Shown: positions 58,233-64,000 of the stretch, piece after piece | Layout of the letters: each line of letters opens with the position of its first letter | Numbering within the stretch: position 1 is the first letter of the stretch | Assembly (NCBI RefSeq): GCF_048544455.1 | Contig: NC_133529.1 | Span: 42,819,456 to 42,883,455, forward strand | From: Silene latifolia | Taxonomy: Eukaryota > Streptophyta > Magnoliopsida > Caryophyllales > Caryophyllaceae | DNA length: 64,000 bases | Direction: 5' to 3' | The notes under the pieces: generated by a model | What the model was told of the DNA's origin: nothing | Seen by the model: the letters and a program-made list of their open reading frames with translations, nothing else | Databases searched by the model: none | Position numbers and translations under genes: made by a program

Positions 58233-59506
58233 TCACCCTTTTTTGCTATGAGGGTAACCCACGAAAATGCATCTTTTACCTCTCTCATTGAATTTATCCT
58301 TGGGCCTGTCTTTATTATGAGCATAACACACACTTCCAAAAACTCGAATGTTGTCAAAACAAGGTCGTTTACCATATAAAATTTCATGAGGGGTTAATCC
58401 ATCAAGCAAACGAGTGGGCGTTCTATTTATTAAATACACAGCGGTTAGAACACATTCCCCCTCCCCCCCAAAAAAAAAAAATAAAAAAAAAAAAAATTAG
58501 TAGGTAGGTTTGCTTGAAAGCGAAGAGCTCGTGCTTTCTCTAAAATATGTCTATATTTCTGTTCCACCCTACCATTTTGTTGTGGGGTGTCAACTTGGCT
58601 AGTTTGAAAAAGCATACCATACTCATTGTAGTAATCTTTCATGGTATTTGACAAAAATTCTATACCATTATCGCTTTGCACCACTTTAACCTCCTTCCCA
58701 AATTGTGTCTTGGTCATTCAACAAAATTTAATCATAAGGTCACTTACTTCACCCTTATCACGCATCAATTGGACCCAAACAAGTCTACTTCGGTCATCAA
58801 CAATAGTGAGAAAGTAATGGGCTCCCGACAAAATTTTGGTGTGGTAAGGTCCCCAAATATCATAGTGTATAAGGGCAAATAATTCCATACTTCTCTTATT
58901 ATTAGATTTAAAAACCGAATGAGTTTGTTTGGCCTGACAACACGGGTCACAAATAGTATTAGAATTCCAAGACAAATTAAAACCAACTAAATCGTAAAAG
59001 AAAGGTAAAATACTACTTGATGGGTGCCCGAGTCGCTTGTGCTACAAACGTGAATCAGTACTAGTACTTGCTTGCGCCACCATATTCCGTCGTTCACCCT
59101 TCAAATAATAGACCCCGTCATTATGCTCACCCCGCCCAATCTTCATCCTCGTAGATTGGTCCTGTATAACACAATGATCGTTATAAAAAGTCACTACACA
59201 ATTGTTTTCCGTAATTAATTGTTGTATAGAGATTAAATCACAAGTTAAGGACGGGACATAAAGGACGTCTTTGAGAGTAAAATTATCGTTTAAAGTCACT
59301 CTTCCATGTTGTTCTGTCACAATTTGTGACCCATCTGGCAGGCTTATAGTCGACTTCTTCCTCTGCCAAATATCTTCGACCAAGTCGCGCCTACCTGTCA
59401 TATGATGCGAGCATCCGCTATCGAGTAACCAATGACCGTATTTATTATCATTCGTACCTGATTTTGGCTGACTACCTTCAACCTTGTTGTTTAATAAAGT
59501 TCTCAA
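58233..59506 (-). pseudogene. Protease and integrase region of the second copia element
   Basis: The protease motif HWLLDSGCSHHMTG lies near 59430. The integrase zinc-binding and core portion spans about 58980-58450 (CQAKQTHSVF, IHYDIWGPYH, TPQQNGRVEQKYRHIL), and the C-terminal part lies at 58439-58233 (YLINRTPTRLL, GYPHSKKG). The stretch around 58465-58495 is an odd homopolymer-rich patch. Broken in several places. Confidence 0.87.
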
Positions 59507-59638
59507 TTGAACAACTTCATCAGCCGTGAACCCTTGTCTGTCTTCTTCACTGACAGTCGCGGCATGAGCCTGCTGGCTTGGACCCCCACGATCTCTGCCG
59601 CCTCTTCCGCGGCTTCCATAGCGTCCATGAGCTCTTCC

Positions 59639-60530
59639 TCATCCTTGGATGCCCATCTTTTCCCAACACTTATCCTCTGTATGCCATAATTTATTGCAAT
59701 GTGTGCATCTGATTACGCTTGATGCTTCACCATCTTTAGTTGACTCAACACCACGATTTGCTCCCCCAGTAACTTGTGCGGCCATGGCTGCCTCTGAAGT
59801 TTCCTCCTTCACCTTAGTGACTGCCCGGTGACGTTCTTCACGGAGAATGAGACCATACGCTCTGCTCAAAGAAGCAATCTCATCTTCCATTAATAAGTTT
59901 GATCGGACATGGCCGTAAAGAGCGTTATCGAGCCCCATCAAAAACTGGTGAACTTTTTCTTCTCGTTCTTTAATCATTGCAGTGGCCGCTCCGCAAGTAC
60001 ATGGTGGTACTTTACTGTAGGTTCCTAATTCATCCCAAATAGCCTTCAATTGAGCATAATACTCGACTACGGTCTGATTTTTTCCCTTGCTTGCACTCGG
60101 TTATATCGCTTTTAAGTTGGTGAACCCGAGGCGCGTTTCCGGTAGAATATCGATCACGTAGTTCCTTCCAGATATCCACTACGGTTCCGGAAAAGGCGAT
60201 ACTTGGATGAAGTTTTTGGTGGATTGAATTTCTCAACCACGCCTTAACAATTGCGTTGCATTGTCTCCAAGCAACGGCTTCGAGAGTCTCTGCCTCGCCT
60301 TCCACAACCTCCGGCTTTTTCACGGTACCCTCGATGAAACTTAATTTGTTTTTGGCATCGAGACCGTTTCGTACAACATCCGCCCACAATTGGTAATTAT
60401 CCCCATCGAAAATAATTTGTGATAAAGATAAATTCGGGCTCTCACTTGGATGAAGATACAGTGGTGAGGAAGGTGGTATGCTCTCGTATTTTTGATCGGA
60501 TTTAATAAGGGTTCCTACTCCCTGTGTCAT
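59639..60530 (-). pseudogene. gag of the second copia element
   Basis: It begins MTQGVGTLIKSDQKYESI near 60530. It contains the DGDNYQLWADVVRNGLDAKN block of copia gag and, near the end, the CCHC knuckle CTHCNKLWHTEDKC. Not intact. Confidence 0.87.
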
Positions 60531-60598
60531 TTTGATTATTTTCGTGATGAAAAGCGAAAAGAAAAAAGGATCGATATATACTCACTTCTATGATGCCA

Positions 60599-60834
60599 TG
60601 AAAAACTAAGTGACAAAGAACAGGAGATGAATAATGTGATTGTATTCTTATTGATGATGAAGAGATACAAAATACATTGTTTATATACACATAAAATGCA
60701 ATATACACTTGCTAAAGACGAGCCTATAAACGTGGTAACAAATATACAATTAACTAAAATAGCTAAGATATATTTGACTCAATATTTGCACAATAATACT
60801 CCAATATGTGGATAATATTCCGTCATATCCTTCA
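60599..60834 (-). repeat. 5' LTR of the second copia element
   Basis: 236 bp, paired with 55912-56147 with six differences by eye. Confidence 0.92.
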
Positions 60835-61778
60835 ATAAATATTGTCTCAAATATATAAATTAAAAAACAACAAACCAAAACAAAGTATTTATTTAAAATT
60901 TCATTAATAAAATGAAATAGAAATTTTAATATTTAAACGATATAAACCAAATGAAATAGTCATAAAAATGAGAGTTATTTTTATGTTCAATTGGTCTTAC
61001 ACTCTTATAGCTATAAGTTAAATTTCAATGATTATGAAAACATCTGTAATAATATAAAATAAAATTACGAAGTACTTTCTTAACAAATTGATGAAATAAT
61101 CGAAAAAATAGCACAAAACTTGCGAAACATAGAATCAATTCAGACAAATTCGGACATGCATTCGTCCATTTTCCTTCAAATGGTAATCATGCCACCTATT
61201 CGAACATGTATTAGTCAATATAGTACTCGAAATAACGAATATTGGTTTTTTAAAAATTGCATAATCAATCGCAACATAATTGAAAAAATAGAAAATTTAG
61301 CAAAAAAGAGAATGATAAAAATGAACAAACTCACTAAGAATCATAGAATATGACAAGGAATTTGGAAAACATGAATGTTTGGACGGAAAAAATAGAAGGA
61401 AATTTGATTGGTGTGGGTTGTTTTGATGAGACGAGTCACCGGTGTGTAGAGAAGGAGAGAGAAGAGAGGCATGGTGTATTATAAGATGATAGGGTTAGGG
61501 TTTGAGGAGAGTGGTTTATTTATATGGACTATTGTGTTAATGGGTTGGTTTTTGTAATTTGTTAGGCCGACCTATGGGCTATTATGACGGATTTTTAAAT
61601 TTGAGGGCTGTAAAACGTCGTCGACGTTTTATAACAAATCGTCGACGCTTTTCATAAAAAAGACGCCCCCTACCCTTCCTCTCCCTCTCTCCACCCTATT
61701 TTCTCCCAAACTCTCCCAAACAAAAAACACTTAAAAAAAAGTCGATGTTCTAAAAGCGAATGTTCTAACAACGATTCA
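60835..61778. other. Region between copia element and MULE
   Basis: AT-rich and non-coding up to about 61560. At 61613-61653 two CGTCGACG palindromes (AAACGTCGTCGACGTTTT and AAATCGTCGACGCTTTT) lie 25 bp apart. A pyrimidine-rich stretch follows (CCCTTCCTCTCCCTCTCTCC, about 61670), like a plant promoter/leader upstream of the first MULE exon. It may be part of the MULE terminal region, but no terminal repeat can be tested because the right end lies outside the window. Confidence 0.4.
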
Positions 61779-61826
61779 ATGTCAAACAACGAGCAATCCA
61801 CATCAAATGCTAACAACGATTCATCG
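61779..61826 (+). pseudogene. Candidate first exon of the MULE transposase
   Basis: ATG followed by 15 Asn/Ser-rich codons (MSNNEQSTSNANNDSS) and a consensus donor GTAAGT. Its phase does not fit cleanly with the apparent acceptor near 62433, so either the boundary is elsewhere or the copy is damaged. Weak on its own. Confidence 0.3.
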
Positions 61827-62040
61827 GTAAGTAATTACACAATCTATTTTTATTTCAATCGAATTTAGTATGATTATTGAATTACATGCTAAGTTGATAT
61901 GAATCCAATTAGTATATATATTGCATTACATGTTAAGTCTTCATAGAATTAGTATATTGAATTACCTTGTGAATAGAATTAGGATGAATCGAACACAACA
62001 CGTCCAATAGCCATCGCAAATATTTGTTTGTCGTCAATAG

Positions 62041-62313
62041 GGACGTGTACATTCATTGTCCTCATGGAGAGGGACGTGTACATTCATTGTCCCTCATGGA
62101 CAAGGACGCGAACATTCAACTCTTTCCTGGATAGGGACAATGAATGTCTACGTCCATCATGGAAGGGGACGATGAATTTCTACGTCCTCCATGGGTAGAC
62201 GTTGATTATCAACGTCCATTAAGGTCTGGGACGTGCACTGTTCACGTCCTTTGTGAGGAGGGACGTGTACTATTCACGTCTGTCCTGGTGACGGACGTGA
62301 ATATTCATTGTCC
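62041..62313. repeat. Nine-unit tandem array, about 31.5-bp period, dyad units in both orientations
   Basis: Units start at about 62041, 62072, 62104, 62135, 62167, 62197, 62229, 62261 and 62293. Each has a roughly 21-bp core from GGAC to GTCC followed by a TCATGGA-like linker. In units 1, 2 and 9 the core runs GGACGTG...TTCATTGTCC; in units 4 and 5 it is the reverse complement (GGACAATGAATG...ACGTCC). Unit 6 is almost a perfect palindrome. It sits just upstream of the MULE transposase frame, probably in its first intron or leader. Confidence 0.85.
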
Positions 62314-62433
62314 GCTCATGGTTCGGACTATTAAATTGGTTTTTCATCATTTTATTTAGTTTTTTTTTTTCATAAATTTAGGTCGTTTTACATATTTTAG
62401 CATCTAACCATTATTAATTTTGCGTGTTAACAA

Positions 62434-64000
62434 GATTCATTTGAGGTGTTTGGTGTAAACGGTGTTAATTACAACCACCTATTTGAGACGGTAACATGTT
62501 TTGCGAGTCGGGGTGGGGCGTTTGATTGGGCTAAGAAAATAGCTTTTGATAACGGGTTTGCCTTAGTAAAAGCATCAAATGGGTCCAAAAATCGTAAACA
62601 ACCCGAGTTGCAAGGCTCATACTTTCGTTGTTCAAGATACGGCCAAACCAGAAAGAAGATCGATCCCGAAATTCCCGACAAGCCTAAAAAGAAAGGGACA
62701 TCTAAGTGTGAGTGTTTGTTTCGGGTTCGAGCCGTGGAGAACCGGGCTAATGATATAAATGGGAAGGAGTTGATTGTTTGGAACATTTTAACCTCGAAGA
62801 AAGGTGGATATCACAACCACCAGGTAGCAAAGTACAAAGACGGTGATAGGCATTTTGCGGGTTTGGATGCCGAAGAGAAAGAGTTCGTGAGGCAACAAGT
62901 CTGGGCATCGATTTCCTTGAGAGATATTAAAAATGATCTTCATAAAAGAACCCGCGATAAACCCCAACCTACAAGCGCCCAAATTTATAGCGAGGCAAAC
63001 AAGGTTCGGCGTGAAATTAGAGGAACACGGAATATCGTTCAACAAATGTTGGCTCTAGCCGTTGCTGCTAAGTATGTGGAATGGTACAAATCAGATCCCG
63101 AGACAAAGGAGCTCAGTCATGTTTTTATGTCTCATCCGAAAGCCGTTAAACTCTTCCATGCTTATCCACACGTGGTTCTTATTGACTCGACAACAAGACC
63201 AATGTTTACAAAATTGCTCTTGTTGAGGTTGTTGGTGTAACACCGTGTGGGTGTTCCTTCTTAATTGTTGCGGTGCTTCTTCCGTCAAGAGTCGGAAAAC
63301 GATTATGGGTGGATGTTGATGAGATTAGGGGAGCTACTCAGTTGTACGAGTTCATCTATTTCTGCCTTTATCACTGATCGGTAGATGGTTTTGATCACCG
63401 CTCTTGAGTCCCTTTATCCGAGCACTCCTCACCTTTTATGTCGTTGGCACATTAACCGTGCTATGGAGAAACAAGCACTCTCAATGGAGAAATTGATGTG
63501 GTACAAATATATCATAATGCACAGTAAAGAAAGCGGTTGGTACCGCGTGATCAATGCATCCACCATTGATGAGTTTAGGAGCGCTTGGGAATCTTTTAGT
63601 GAAAAGTGGGAAGAGTTGGTGATTTATGTGATCAATACATGGGGTAAATACAGGAAGAAGTTCGCGAGCTGCTATACAAACCAATACTTACATCTTGGAA
63701 ACACGGCCACTTCCCGGGTAGAGTCCTCTCATTCACTTTTAAAAGCTTGGTTGAAGAGTGTCAACCTAAACATTGACACTATGTGGCCCCGTATTCATTC
63801 CATGCTTGAAGCGCAACACTTGAAGATTAGATATGAGCTAGAGGTTTCGAGGAGTAGGCCGCGAAATGGAGATCGTGTATTTTCATTGTTGCAAGGAAAT
63901 GTGTCTATCAATGCCATTGAGATAATGGAAGAAGAGATTAAGAGAGGGATAAAACTCGGGAATGTGTTGGAAGTCCATTGTGGATGTGTGCTAAGGGATA
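62434..64000 (+). pseudogene. MuDR/FAR1-type MULE transposase, degenerate, runs off the right edge
   Basis: The first open stretch (to 63240) has a FAR1-like zinc-finger region (SYFRCSRYGQ..., KCECLFRVRA, GYHNHQ) and the start of the MULE transposase domain (KLFHAYPHVVLIDST). Near 63192 one base appears missing and near 63285 one is extra, relative to the conserved DSTYKTN and LLPSESE blocks. A stop codon (TAG, about 63381) replaces the Glu of the TDRE motif. Open coding resumes to 64000 with HLLCRWHINRAMEKQ, an SSHSLLKAWL block and CGCVLRD. This is a recently decayed DNA-transposon transposase rather than a host FAR1 gene. The C-terminus lies outside the window. Confidence 0.8.

Larger units (their letters stand above)
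55912..60834 (-). mobile_element. Second Ty1-copia retrotransposon with short LTRs
   Basis: 4923 bp bounded by 236-bp LTRs in the same orientation (55912-56147 and 60599-60834), which differ at about six sites (97.5% identical). On the minus strand it reads gag, CCHC knuckle, protease, integrase, reverse transcriptase, RNase H. The sequence after the 5' LTR (TGGCATCATAGAAG) resembles a degenerate tRNA-Met-type primer site, and a GAGCGGGAG purine tract precedes the 3' LTR. No 5-bp target duplication is visible. It looks broken, with several breaks; probably one to a few million years old or less. Confidence 0.9.

Noticed and set aside
62434-64000. Domesticated host FAR1/FHY3 gene
   Set aside because: Two small indels and a stop in the transposase core, plus absence of a closed frame, fit a decaying MULE better.

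Overview
This window is flowering-plant nuclear DNA, very probably a eudicot. It is AT-rich, its two host genes have many GT-AG introns, and it is packed with plant-type LTR retrotransposons, CACTA, MULE, Stowaway, Tourist and Helitron elements. Element style and the coclaurine-N-methyltransferase-like gene would fit Caryophyllales, but that is only a guess.

Positions 1-27588 are a nest of transposable elements. First come the tail, one LTR (446-1954) and a pol-less internal region of an Athila/Tat-like Ty3-gypsy family, split by a solo LTR of a related family (2365-3901, target duplication ATGGC). At 5522 this abuts a minus-strand Tat/Ogre-type gypsy element (5522-27588) that keeps gag but shows no recognisable pol. 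Its LTR is about 3.1 kb. A 9.2-kb Ty1-copia element (11340-20570, duplication AAGTA) sits in its gag, and a 2.4-kb CACTA transposon (23692-26133, duplication AAA) sits in its 5' LTR. The CACTA carries a 5S-rRNA-derived stretch and a Stowaway MITE. Three different minisatellites fill the gypsy element's 3' untranslated region.

Positions 27589-36500 are intergenic. They hold long CATAAT and AAT microsatellites, a 5'-truncated L1-type LINE, three 99-bp tandem repeats, a Stowaway MITE, a GATA array, Helitron ends and a strong hairpin.

Positions 36648-49895 hold the two host genes, arranged convergently. On the plus strand is an NDR-type AGC protein kinase (13 exons, 524 codons, intact, with MITEs in its introns). 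On the minus strand is a coclaurine N-methyltransferase-like / cyclopropane-fatty-acid-synthase-type methyltransferase (8 exons, 355 codons, intact). Both reading frames close exactly across all the splice junctions I could read.

Positions 49896-64000 are again repeat-rich. They contain a fold-back MULE (50207-51044) with a near-perfect 9-bp target duplication, two copies of one Stowaway family, a probable Tourist-like element, a second Ty1-copia element with 236-bp LTRs (55912-60834), and a degenerate MuDR/FAR1-type MULE transposase running off the right edge. Upstream of the transposase is an unusual roughly 31.5-bp tandem array whose dyad-symmetric unit occurs in both orientations. No tRNA gene, intact rRNA gene or CRISPR array was seen.
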